This document shows, piece after piece, positions 1 through 8,341 of a stretch of DNA of 64,000 nucleotides. The position numbers and the translations under genes were made by a program. How positions within the stretch are numbered: the first letter of the stretch is position 1; each line of letters starts with the position of its first letter. The stretch lies in the NCBI RefSeq assembly GCF_004331685.1, contig NZ_SJSM01000020.1:1-64000 (forward strand), given 5' to 3'. Below the pieces are notes generated by a model that saw nothing but the letters and a program-made list of their open reading frames with translations, did no database searches and was not told the DNA's origin. This DNA comes from Pedobacter hiemivivus. Its GTDB lineage: Bacteria; Bacteroidota; Bacteroidia; Sphingobacteriales; Sphingobacteriaceae.

Positions 1-3000
1 GCGGGTACAGCTACCTTTACGGTGACTTTAACCGGCAATGTCCAGGATGCCTTTACGGTAAACTATGCCAGTTCAGATGGGCAAGCCATTGCACCTGGTG
101 ATTACGCAAATGCTACAGGATCGGTCATCTTCCCGGCAGGTTCACCAAGCGGGGCGACCAGGACTTTCACGGTACTGATTCAGAACGACAACCTTGTAGA
201 AACAGGCGAAACATTTAGTGCCACTTTAACGGGTATTACCGGTCTTACCACGATTGGTACCGCCAGCGCTACCACCAGCATTGTAGATAATGATGTGGCG
301 GAATTAAGCATCACTGATGCAACGATGGTCGAAGGCGATGGGGGGACAACCGATATGAGTTTTACAGTGAAGCTAAATAATGCGACATCAAAGCCTTTCA
401 AGGTCGGGTATACTACGGCAGATGGCACAGCAACAACTGCAGATAATGATTATGAGCCCGTGCTAACTGGTGCTGCATTGAATTACAGTGGTTTAGCAAA
501 TGAAACTCAAATGCTTAAGGTAAAGATCTATGGAAATAAGAAGATCGAGGCAGATGAGATCTTTAAGGTCATCTTAGGTGCGATTTCTGAAACCTTTGAC
601 GGTCGCTTAACGGTGAATAGTACGCAAGGAACGGCTACCGGAACCATAGTAAACGATGATTCGGGAGAGATTACGATTTCTAAAGTCAACGGCGATGAGC
701 AGGAGACCTTACCGGGCAGCTTTATCTTTAGTCTTCCTTCTGGTGTAACCTCGGGCCAACCGATAGTAATAAATTATACCTTGGGTGGCAGTGCTAAGCA
801 TACAGCGCCGGATCCTGATTACACCGGTACATTAACAGGAACAGTAACGATTGCCGCAGGAGATGAGCGCGTAATACTGAACCTTCCGGTAAATGATGAT
901 GAGATTGTAGAGGATGATGAGATGGTAACTATTGATGCTAGTGTGAGCAGTATTAATGGCGGGATTACCCTGAATGCGTCCCGTCCGGTGGTAACGATTA
1001 AAGACAATGATGTAGCCAAACTAGCTTTAAGCGGACCGGTAACTTTGCTGGAAACCAATGCTGGTACTACTACAGCTACTTTTACAGTAACATTGGACAA
1101 AAGGACAACTGGTAGCTTTGATCTTAAATATGCTACCCTGGATGGTACCGCAAAAGCAGTCACTAACGATTATATTTCAAATCCAGGAATCCTGCATTTT
1201 GCCGGTAATGCCGGAGAGTCTTATCCCATTACAATACAGATAAATGGGGATAAGAAGATTGAGCCTGATGAAATATTCAGTTTAGTTTTGAGTGATTTGA
1301 GCCAGACGTTTAACAACCGTTTAACGATTCCTGTAACCAGCACCACGGTAACGATAGAGAACGATGATTCGGGGACGATAGTAATTGTTCCTGCAGACGG
1401 ATCAGAAGATGGTACACCCGGCATTCGTCCTGCCAGCTTTACCTTCCGGTTCAGCGATCCTGATGTGACTACTGACGTTCCCGTAACGATCAATTACGGT
1501 CTGAGTGGAACCGCATTGAGTACTGGAATCAACTATGATTATACTGCTAGTCCGGCGACAGGTACTATCACACTTCCTGCCAATGCGAAAAGTGTAAAGC
1601 TGAACCTGGATGTAAATGATGACCAGATTGTAGAAGGGACTGAAACAGTAATCCTTACCACAAACACAGGTGGACTTCCTTATGGAATTACAGTGAGCAA
1701 TTCACCGCAAAGCTTGAATATAGCTGATAACGATGGTGCTAAGTTGACCATCAGCAATGGAACAGTAACAGAAGGTGACAGTGGAACGCAAGACATTACC
1801 TTTAACGTGAAACTGGATAAAGCGACGGGAGTACCGTTTGCCGTAACGTATGCTACTGCTGATGGAACAGCTACGGATGGAGAAGATTATGTTGGAAGAA
1901 CAGGTGTTCTGAACTTTAATGGTACAGCGAATGAAATTCAAACGATCACCATCCAGGTGAAAGGGGATCAGAGGATTGAGCAGGATGAGACTTTTACAGT
2001 AACGCTTGGAACGCTGTCTAATCTTAATGATATTTTTAGCATCCCATCGCCGGAAGCAAGGGGTACCATTATAGATGATGATCGTACGCAGATAATTTTA
2101 AGCAAGGTAGCTGATGGCGAAGAGCCCTTAACAAATGCCCGCTTTAAAGTGAGTATCATAAACACTAGTGTTACCAGTTCGGAGGCAACACTAGTTTCCT
2201 ATACCATTGCCGGAACCGCCATTAATGGAGTTGATTATATTGCACTAAATGGAAAGGTGATCATTCCGGCCGGATCGAACGAGGCTTTTATTGATGTGGA
2301 GGTGATCGATGATCAGTTGATTGAACCAACCGAAACTGTAATACTGAGTTTAACAGCTGCTAGCAGCGTCAGTTTTACTTTGCCTGTTCAGACTACTCCG
2401 ATAAGTGCAAGCATAAAGGATAATGATCAGGTAGCGCTAACGGTGAGCAATCCTGTAGTAACAGAAGGAAACAACGGAACAGTTACGGCTACGTTTAATG
2501 TGATCCTGAGTACAGGTACTCCTAATGGTTTTACGGTTTCATACAATACAACGGATGGAACAGCAACTGTTGCGGATAACGATTATACTGCCGTTAACGG
2601 AACATTGAACTTTAACGGAACAGCAGGAGAAACTCATGCTATTAGTGTAACGGTTAAAGGTGATCAGAAAATTGAACGTGATGAAACTTTCAACATGATT
2701 TTAAATCTTTCAGATACATTTGGAGGACGTTTAAACCTCATCGGATCGCCTGCCGTAGGAAAGATCCTTGATGATGATAACATCCCTGCGAATAAAAAGA
2801 TCACAATCACTACAACGGATGGGATGGAAGGAATCTATAACGGAAGTTATACTTTTAGTTTCCCTACGGGCATAACATTTGACTCGCCGACAACTATACC
2901 TTTTATACTGGGAGGTACAGCCTTCAAAAATCAGGATTATATAGCCATGTTCTCAAGTCCGATAGTCATACCAGCAGGAGTAAACAGCCTTAAGCTGCCT

Positions 3001-4743
3001 GTTCCAGTTATCGACGATGACATTATGGAAGGTGCTGAGACCTTGCAGATGATCACTGCAGGAGTAGTCAACAGTCGTTACAATGGCATTACGGTTAATA
3101 CACCTGTACCGGTATTAAATATTCTTGATAATGACTATAGTCAGCTGACAATTAGCAGTCCGACGATAAAAGAAGGAAACAGTGGCGGAACGTTGTTAAC
3201 GTTTGAGGTGAAATTAAATGGTGCAACTGGTGCTGGCTTTATGGTTGATTATGTCACAGAAGATGGAACAGCTACCTTGAATGATAATGATTATAATTTC
3301 GTTAAGGGAACCTTGGTTTTCAGTGGAACGGCTGAAGGGGAGACTAAAACCATTTCGGTTTGGATTAACGGAGACATCAATATTGAAGATGATGAAAACT
3401 TCCGAGTAGTATTAAGTGGTTTGTCTAATACATTTGGCGGCGCGTTAAAGATCAGTGAATGGCCGGGTGTTGGAACGATCCTGAATGATGATATACAGCC
3501 GGTGGCTTCAGACGATATCATTATGACAGATGAGGATACACCGGTAACATTTAGTGTTACCGGTAATGATGCTGATGTCGATGGAGCAGTAAACCCTGGT
3601 AGTATAAAAGTTGTTACCAGCACTGTTCATGGAACATTGTTGTTCAACCCTGACGGGACATTTACCTATACTCCGAAGGATAATTACAACGGAAAAGACG
3701 AATTCACTTACACAGTGAACGACAATACTGGTATTGAATCGAATGTGGCTAAGGTAAGCATTGTAATTAATGCCGTAAATGATGCACCTGTGGCGCGCGA
3801 CGATATATTTTATGTCAGAAAAGATGGTAGTCTTAATGCAACAGTAAAAGCGAATGATACTGATTTTGATGGAGATCGATTGAATTTTACTGTGTTAACT
3901 TCACCAACAAACGGAAAGATTACTTCATTTAATCCTGCCGATGGATCGTTTGTTTATGTTCCTGATAACGGTTTTGTGGGCATAGATCATTTTAGTTATA
4001 GGGCTTGTGATGCACCTGGTTTATGTAGTACTGCTCAGGTTACACTGTATGTTCAGCCAAAGGTTGCGGTTAAACTTACTCCATCTGTGGCAACCATTAC
4101 AGAGGGTGATTTAATTAGCATTACAGCTGAGATTGGTGAACGATTATTTCAGGATGTAGAAATTACCCTGAATTATACAGGTTCAGCATTGCTGGAGAAG
4201 GATTATATCCTGGAAGGTGACTATATCAGTATGGTTATTCCGGCAGGGAAGTTGGTCACTAAGCAAAAATTCACAATTAGCAGTATAAAGGATTTTCTGA
4301 AGGAAGGTGAGGAAGCTATACAGGTACGCGTACTGAGTGCCACTCCGTCTGACTTTGTAGATAAAGGGTTGGGTGCTGATATTCTTATTAAAGATTTCTA
4401 TCCTGAGGATAAGGGGACTGATGAAAATGCAAATGGGGACATCAATCCAGATCCATTATCATCGCCTAACGGGGACGGTTTAGGGAATGAGAACTTTATC
4501 ATTCATAATATAGAACGGTATCCAGATAATGAAGTGCTGATCTTCAACAGATGGGGTAATAAAGTTTTTCAGGTTAAAGGATACAATAACCGCGACAAGG
4601 CGTTTGGAGGTGTGGCAAATACGGGTCTTTTGGTGAATAAAAGTGCTGTTCTGGCAGATGGAGTTTACTTTTATATCATTCATACGAAAGACAGTTCGGG
4701 CGCTTTAAGAGTCAATAAAGGCAGTGTTATTATTAAGCGTTAG
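1..4743 (+). CDS. Calx-beta repeat adhesin with T9SS type B sorting domain (5'-truncated)
   Basis: The reading frame is open from the first base, so this is the C-terminal part of a larger protein. About ten Calx-beta-like domains of roughly 115-125 residues follow one another; each has an acidic strand motif such as EGDSG or EGNNG, a DGTA turn, and ends in DND or NDD. Two tandem-95/cadherin-like domains follow (nt ~3490-4050), then one more Calx-beta-like domain (nt ~4060-4400). The last ~100 residues are a gliding-motility-associated C-terminal domain (SPNGDG, FNRWG, DGVYFY), which in this phylum sends proteins out through the type IX system. The product is therefore probably a very large cell-surface or secreted adhesin. 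The PorP/SprF-like gene directly downstream supports this, since SprB-type adhesins are commonly paired with such proteins. The ligand is unknown. Calx-beta domains usually bind calcium, which fits the many Asp residues. Confidence 0.93.
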   Translation, partial: AGTATFTVTLTGNVQDAFTVNYASSDGQAIAPGDYANATGSVIFPAGSPSGATRTFTVLIQNDNLVETGETFSATLTGITGLTTIGTASATTSIVDNDVAELSITDATMVEGDGGTTDMSFTVKLNNATSKPFKVGYTTADGTATTADNDYEPVLTGAALNYSGLANETQMLKVKIYGNKKIEADEIFKVILGAISETFDGRLTVNSTQGTATGTIVNDDSGEITISKVNGDEQETLPGSFIFSLPSGVTSGQPIVINYTLGGSAKHTAPDPDYTGTLTGTVTIAAGDERVILNLPVNDDEIVEDDEMVTIDASVSSINGGITLNASRPVVTIKDNDVAKLALSGPVTLLETNAGTTTATFTVTLDKRTTGSFDLKYATLDGTAKAVTNDYISNPGILHFAGNAGESYPITIQINGDKKIEPDEIFSLVLSDLSQTFNNRLTIPVTSTTVTIENDDSGTIVIVPADGSEDGTPGIRPASFTFRFSDPDVTTDVPVTINYGLSGTALSTGINYDYTASPATGTITLPANAKSVKLNLDVNDDQIVEGTETVILTTNTGGLPYGITVSNSPQSLNIADNDGAKLTISNGTVTEGDSGTQDITFNVKLDKATGVPFAVTYATADGTATDGEDYVGRTGVLNFNGTANEIQTITIQVKGDQRIEQDETFTVTLGTLSNLNDIFSIPSPEARGTIIDDDRTQIILSKVADGEEPLTNARFKVSIINTSVTSSEATLVSYTIAGTAINGVDYIALNGKVIIPAGSNEAFIDVEVIDDQLIEPTETVILSLTAASSVSFTLPVQTTPISASIKDNDQVALTVSNPVVTEGNNGTVTATFNVILSTGTPNGFTVSYNTTDGTATVADNDYTAVNGTLNFNGTAGETHAISVTVKGDQKIERDETFNMILNLSDTFGGRLNLIGSPAVGKILDDDNIPANKKITITTTDGMEGIYNGSYTFSFPTGITFDSPTTIPFILGGTAFKNQDYIAMFSSPIVIPAGVNSLKLPVPVIDDDIMEGAETLQMITAGVVNSRYNGITVNTPVPVLNILDNDYSQLTISSPTIKEGNSGGTLLTFEVKLNGATGAGFMVDYVTEDGTATLNDNDYNFVKGTLVFSGTAEGETKTISVWINGDINIEDDENFRVVLSGLSNTFGGALKISEWPGVGTILNDDIQPVASDDIIMTDEDTPVTFSVTGNDADVDGAVNPGSIKVVTSTVHGTLLFNPDGTFTYTPKDNYNGKDEFTYTVNDNTGIESNVAKVSIVINAVNDAPVARDDIFYVRKDGSLNATVKANDTDFDGDRLNFTVLTSPTNGKITSFNPADGSFVYVPDNGFVGIDHFSYRACDAPGLCSTAQVTLYVQPKVAVKLTPSVATITEGDLISITAEIGERLFQDVEITLNYTGSALLEKDYILEGDYISMVIPAGKLVTKQKFTISSIKDFLKEGEEAIQVRVLSATPSDFVDKGLGADILIKDFYPEDKGTDENANGDINPDPLSSPNGDGLGNENFIIHNIERYPDNEVLIFNRWGNKVFQVKGYNNRDKAFGGVANTGLLVNKSAVLADGVYFYIIHTKDSSGALRVNKGSVIIKR

Positions 4744-4798
4744 TATGGTTTTGGAACACATTTGGGATTATAGAATAATTAAATTGATTGAGTAGCAC

Positions 4799-5722
4799 AT
4801 GAGAAAGGTAGTTTTATTTTTTATTTGTTTGTATAGTTCATTTTTTGGATACAGTCAACAACAGGCCATGTACACGCAGTACATGTTTAATGGTCTGGCC
4901 ATAAATCCGGCTTATTCAAGCATGGATGAACAATTATCCATCACAGCACTTTCACGTCTTCAATGGGTTGGTTTTAAAGGGGCTCCTAGAACACAAACTT
5001 TATCTGTACACACTCCAATTAAGACGTCAAATACCTTTGTCGGTGCGCTTTTAATTAATGATCAGATAGGAGAGGTTTTAAAAGAAACCGGGGGGTATTT
5101 AAGCGTCTCCCAAAGAGTGGCTGTTGGCCAGGAGTCCTTTCTATCTGTAGGGATAACTGGGGGAGCTAGCAGTTTCAGATCAACTTATTCAGAAAATTAT
5201 CCTTATAGCCCCGAATCTGTTAATGATCCTGTCTTTGTCGATGCCAATAGCATAAGAGGAAATTTCGGGTTCGGGGTGATGCTTTTTTCCAAGAATTATT
5301 ATCTGGGCTTTTCCTCTCCTTATTTTTACCAGCGGGATTTTTCATCTTACAATAAGGAATCTCCACATGCTAAGAATAAGCCGTATTATTTATTCCAGGC
5401 AGGGGTACTCCTGCCGCTTGGCGATGATTTTAAAGTAAAACCGAATTTCTTAATTAAATACGTGAATGGCTCTCCCATTCAATTTGATTTAAACGCTAAT
5501 TTATTGATAAAAGAAACCATATGGGTGGGAGCTTCTTACCGTTCTGCAGATTCTTTCGACGCAATCGCTTCTGTATATATTACGCCTCAAATTCAACTTG
5601 GCTACTCTTATGATTTTTCGAATACAGAATTGGCAAAGCGCCAATCAGGGTCTCACGAAATTATGCTTAAATTCAGTTTCTCTATTAAAGGAAGAGACCC
5701 CAATGATACCTGCTATTTTTAG
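4799..5722 (+). CDS. PorP/SprF family type IX secretion membrane protein
   Basis: This 307-residue protein has an N-terminal signal peptide ending near YSQ, then the family hallmark QAMYTQYMFNGLAINPAY at residues ~22-39. The rest is strand-rich and compatible with an outer-membrane beta-barrel. PorP/SprF proteins are needed for secretion or surface retention of particular T9SS type B cargo. The gene lies 55 bp after the adhesin stop codon and is probably co-transcribed with it, so it is the likely dedicated partner. Length and motifs are normal for the family. Which T9SS core it works with cannot be seen here. Confidence 0.93.
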   Translation: MRKVVLFFICLYSSFFGYSQQQAMYTQYMFNGLAINPAYSSMDEQLSITALSRLQWVGFKGAPRTQTLSVHTPIKTSNTFVGALLINDQIGEVLKETGGYLSVSQRVAVGQESFLSVGITGGASSFRSTYSENYPYSPESVNDPVFVDANSIRGNFGFGVMLFSKNYYLGFSSPYFYQRDFSSYNKESPHAKNKPYYLFQAGVLLPLGDDFKVKPNFLIKYVNGSPIQFDLNANLLIKETIWVGASYRSADSFDAIASVYITPQIQLGYSYDFSNTELAKRQSGSHEIMLKFSFSIKGRDPNDTCYF

Positions 5723-5849
5723 CGAAGATCATTTATTTGTCCAAGTTTTTTTAATTTAAATATTTCTTTCTCTGGCTTATGGAATGCTGATGATGTTAGC
5801 ATCAATACTATAAATCAATGGTATAATGTTTAATCTAAATTCTAAAGCA

Positions 5850-6677
5850 ATGTTGGGTTCAAAAATCGACTTATTTGGCAATGAATGGCTTGATGTAGTA
5901 TTTGATCAGAAAAACAAAAGCTATGGTGCTTATGCACTGCGCAGAGAAAGTTCTTCGAATACTTTAAGGGCACTTTTTATAGCGGGAACATTGTTTATCC
6001 TGCTGTTTTTATCTCCAAAGATCATTAGCCTGATCAAGGGAAATGATACCATTGAGGATATTCCTGATAAGGTAACAACGGTGACTGTGCAGTCGCCACC
6101 ACCTGTAAATCCAGAAACTCCACCGCCAGCAGCCATTGAGCCACCTCCGGCAAGACAAAATCAAATCAAGTTTCCTCCCCCAATTGTTGTGGAAGATAAT
6201 AAGGTGATTGATACTGATCCAGTACAGATTAAAGATCTTGTGGATGCAAATACAGCACAGAAAGATGCCCTTGGTGTACCTGATGGTAACATTGTAATTG
6301 ATGGACCGCAAGGTAAGGGACCGGTAGGTGCTGGTGCAACTGAGGATAATACCGTGTACGAGATATTTATAGCGTTAGAAGTACAACCTACATTCCCTGG
6401 TGGGATGGATAAGTTTTATAAATATCTTTCAAAAAGTATAAGGTATCCGGCCATGGCTCAAGAAAATAATATTCAAGGTAAAGTGTACTTATCTTTCATT
6501 ATCGAAAAGAACGGCACGCTAACCGATATTAAAGTTGAAAAAAAGGTGGGCTATGGAATCGATGAAGAAGCTGTTCGAGTGTTGGCCGCTAGCCCAAAAT
6601 GGGTAGCTGGAGTACAGAATGGAAAGTTCGTCCGCGTAAAGTATAACATCCCGATTAACTTTGCTATGCCTCAGTAA
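5850..6677 (+). CDS. TonB family energy transducer
   Basis: A protein of 275 residues from the ATG at 5850; an upstream in-frame ATG at 5826 would add eight residues. I chose 5850 because the conserved beginning of Bacteroidota TonB proteins (MLGSKIDLF then EWLDVVF) starts there. One membrane segment follows a short cytoplasmic N-terminus (LFIAGTLFILLFL), then a proline-rich periplasmic linker, then a TonB C-terminal domain (YPAMAQENNIQGKVYLSFII) that contacts TonB-dependent outer-membrane receptors. It should pass proton-motive-force energy to receptors such as SusC. It lies 127 bp after the PorP/SprF gene and ends in a strong palindromic terminator. Confidence 0.9.
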   Translation: MLGSKIDLFGNEWLDVVFDQKNKSYGAYALRRESSSNTLRALFIAGTLFILLFLSPKIISLIKGNDTIEDIPDKVTTVTVQSPPPVNPETPPPAAIEPPPARQNQIKFPPPIVVEDNKVIDTDPVQIKDLVDANTAQKDALGVPDGNIVIDGPQGKGPVGAGATEDNTVYEIFIALEVQPTFPGGMDKFYKYLSKSIRYPAMAQENNIQGKVYLSFIIEKNGTLTDIKVEKKVGYGIDEEAVRVLAASPKWVAGVQNGKFVRVKYNIPINFAMPQ

Positions 6678-6730
6678 TTATCAGCATAAAAAAGGGCCGC
6701 TTTAAAGCGGCCCTTTTTTATGCTGATAAT
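6677..6730. terminator. Bidirectional palindromic terminator between convergent genes
   Basis: This is a perfect 54-bp palindrome with 27-bp arms, a GGGCCGC/GCGGCCC core and an A-run/T-run on either side, so it can stop transcription from both directions. It touches the last base of the tonB-like stop codon (6675-6677) and contains the stop and last codons of the reductase gene on the other strand (stop at 6718-6720). Confidence 0.93.
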
Positions 6731-7335
6731 TCCATTTTATATTCGTTAATGAATATTTTATTTAGATGCGCTTCATAACGTTGCAGGTCATTTGGTACAT
6801 CCGCATTTTTCTCTATATCATGAAAATGGATGCTTTCCAATGGCTCCATACCAGTAAAAGCATTCATGCGGTGGAAGCCAAACATAGGTCCTTCATCCAC
6901 GCTTTTTTCATTAAAAAATTCTCCAGGTAAGGTAAATGCTTCTTTAGGTGCATTCCATGAAGTGCTGAGCATATACTTTTTGCCATGCATCAATCCACCT
7001 GTTCCGTAGTTGATGGTTGGATTGGCCGAAGATCTGCCATCACTATGGTAAATCCCATTGTTGTGACCTTCTGTAAACACTAGATCTATATATTTCTTAA
7101 ATTCATTAGGCAGCTGGAACCACCATACCGGAGTATGGTAAATCACTACATCAGCCCATTTATAATTTTCTACTTCTTGTTTGATATCGTATGGTTGATT
7201 GATGTCGGTTGATCGTACTTCAAAGCCGTCATTATTTTCAAAAAAGCTTATTGTTTTATCTGTTATTGTCTTGTTGAATTTACCGCCAGAATGTCCAAAA
7301 ACCTGTCCGCCGTTAATTACAAATATTCTTTTCAT
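6718..7335 (-). CDS. NAD(P)H-dependent flavin oxidoreductase, MdaB-like
   Basis: A 205-residue flavodoxin-fold protein. The ATG at 7335 (MKRIFVINGG) is preferred over an upstream in-frame start at 7416, which would run across the divergent promoter region. The N-terminal strand and phosphate-binding loop (INGGQVFGHSGGK), the YHTPVWWFQLP segment and the GTGGLMHGKKYMLS segment match the MdaB/NQO2-like family of quinone reductases. These are cytosolic FAD-dependent two-electron reductases that limit redox cycling. The gene is divergent from a LysR regulator with a 93-bp gap, the usual layout for a regulator and its target. The physiological substrate cannot be read from the sequence. Confidence 0.87.
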   Translation of the reverse strand: MKRIFVINGGQVFGHSGGKFNKTITDKTISFFENNDGFEVRSTDINQPYDIKQEVENYKWADVVIYHTPVWWFQLPNEFKKYIDLVFTEGHNNGIYHSDGRSSANPTINYGTGGLMHGKKYMLSTSWNAPKEAFTLPGEFFNEKSVDEGPMFGFHRMNAFTGMEPLESIHFHDIEKNADVPNDLQRYEAHLNKIFINEYKMELSA

Positions 7336-7358
7336 AGTTTTATCTTTTAATAACACTA

Positions 7359-7366
7359 CAAAGGTA
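7359..7366 (-). promoter_or_regulatory. Candidate -7 element for the mdaB-like gene
   Basis: TACCTTTG on the minus strand, 24 bp before the start codon at 7335, matches the Bacteroidota -7 consensus TAnnTTTG. No clear -33 TTTG is seen at the expected distance, so the assignment rests on the -7 box and its position. Confidence 0.45.
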
Positions 7367-7376
7367 AAGCCGATAT

Positions 7377-7426
7377 ATGTATAATTATAATAGTTTAATT
7401 TATACATTTGTATCATAATTATGATA
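7377..7426. promoter_or_regulatory. Candidate LysR operator region with two dyads and a promoter
   Basis: The 93-bp divergent region holds an 8-bp inverted repeat (ATGTATAA at 7377-7384 with TTATACAT at 7400-7407) and a perfect 16-bp palindrome, TATCATAATTATGATA, at 7411-7426. A -7 type box, TACATTTG (7403-7410), lies across the end of the first dyad and directly before the second, two bases short of the lysR ATG at 7429. A regulator bound to the palindrome would overlap its own transcription start, which suggests autoregulation. This is inference from symmetry and position. Confidence 0.5.
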
Positions 7427-7428
7427 GT

Positions 7429-8325
7429 ATGGTTAATTTAGAATGGTTCAGAACATTTAAAGCTATTTATGAAACCGGGACGCTTACAGGTGCTGCTGAA
7501 GCATTGTATATCTCGCAACCGGGAGTAAGTTTACACCTAAGCTCGCTGGAGGCCTATGTTGGTTATAAACTTTTCGACAGAACGTCGAGGAGAATGATCT
7601 CAACAGAAAGGGGTAAGGTGCTTTACAATTATATCCTCGAATCTTTAACAAAACTGGAAGAGGCTGAAAGGCATTTTCATAAAAGTGTAGAGAAGGACAT
7701 TCCAACTATAAGCATCGGGATGTGTTTTGAAACTTTTCAGTTTACACTGGAATCTTATTTACCAACGCTGCCTTTCAATGTGATCATCAAGTTTGGAGAG
7801 TATCCCCAAATGTTGAATGATTTGGATAGTGGCATCCTTGACCTTATCATAACTCCTCAAAAAGGAGATTATAAGGGTTTATTTTATGAGCCTTTTTTTA
7901 AAGAAAAAATTGTACTGGTTTGCGGGGCAAAAACGGCTACAGAAGCGTTCGAAAGTTTAACCAAAGCAAAAGATACAAATGGCCAGTTGGACTGGCTAAA
8001 ACAGCAAACCTGGTATGGTACTACTGGAGATATGGAACACCAGCGTAGGTTTTGGCACAATAACTTTGGTAAACGGCCTGATTTTAAACCTAACTATATT
8101 GTTCCTAATTTATGTTCCATTCTTAGGTGTTTAAGTGCAGGTAATGGTATTGCAGTAATGCCTGATTTCTTGTCTAAACGAGAACTTGATCAGGGAAGTA
8201 TTAAGGTTCTTTGGGAGGGTAATGACCCTATCGAAAACACCTTATACTTCGGTACCCGCAAAAAAACAATTTACGAGGAGCAGATCAAAACCATCAAAGA
8301 GATATTTTTGAAAGAAATGGTTTAA
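7429..8325 (+). CDS. LysR family transcriptional regulator
   Basis: A 298-residue regulator from the ATG at 7429 (MVNLEWFRTF); an in-frame ATG at 7408 lies inside the likely promoter and was rejected. Residues ~1-60 form the LysR winged helix (GTLTGAAEALYISQPGVSLH, then LFDR). The remainder is a substrate-binding-protein-like effector domain. It is divergent from the MdaB-like reductase and probably controls it in response to a quinone or electrophile; the effector is unknown. It converges with the SpmAB-like gene at a gap of only 16 bp, with no hairpin there. Confidence 0.9.
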   Translation: MVNLEWFRTFKAIYETGTLTGAAEALYISQPGVSLHLSSLEAYVGYKLFDRTSRRMISTERGKVLYNYILESLTKLEEAERHFHKSVEKDIPTISIGMCFETFQFTLESYLPTLPFNVIIKFGEYPQMLNDLDSGILDLIITPQKGDYKGLFYEPFFKEKIVLVCGAKTATEAFESLTKAKDTNGQLDWLKQQTWYGTTGDMEHQRRFWHNNFGKRPDFKPNYIVPNLCSILRCLSAGNGIAVMPDFLSKRELDQGSIKVLWEGNDPIENTLYFGTRKKTIYEEQIKTIKEIFLKEMV

Positions 8326-8341
8326 TGATTGTTTTTACTCA

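Noticed and set aside
180..4683. Six or more minus-strand frames of 60-115 codons inside the adhesin gene.
   Set aside because: They are antisense to a clearly repetitive coding sequence, have no recognisable domain, and follow the repeat pattern of the forward gene.
1..4743. The Calx-beta tandem repeats as a possible CRISPR or satellite array.
   Set aside because: The repeats are long, in frame, divergent in sequence and code for protein domains; no short spacer-repeat alternation is present.
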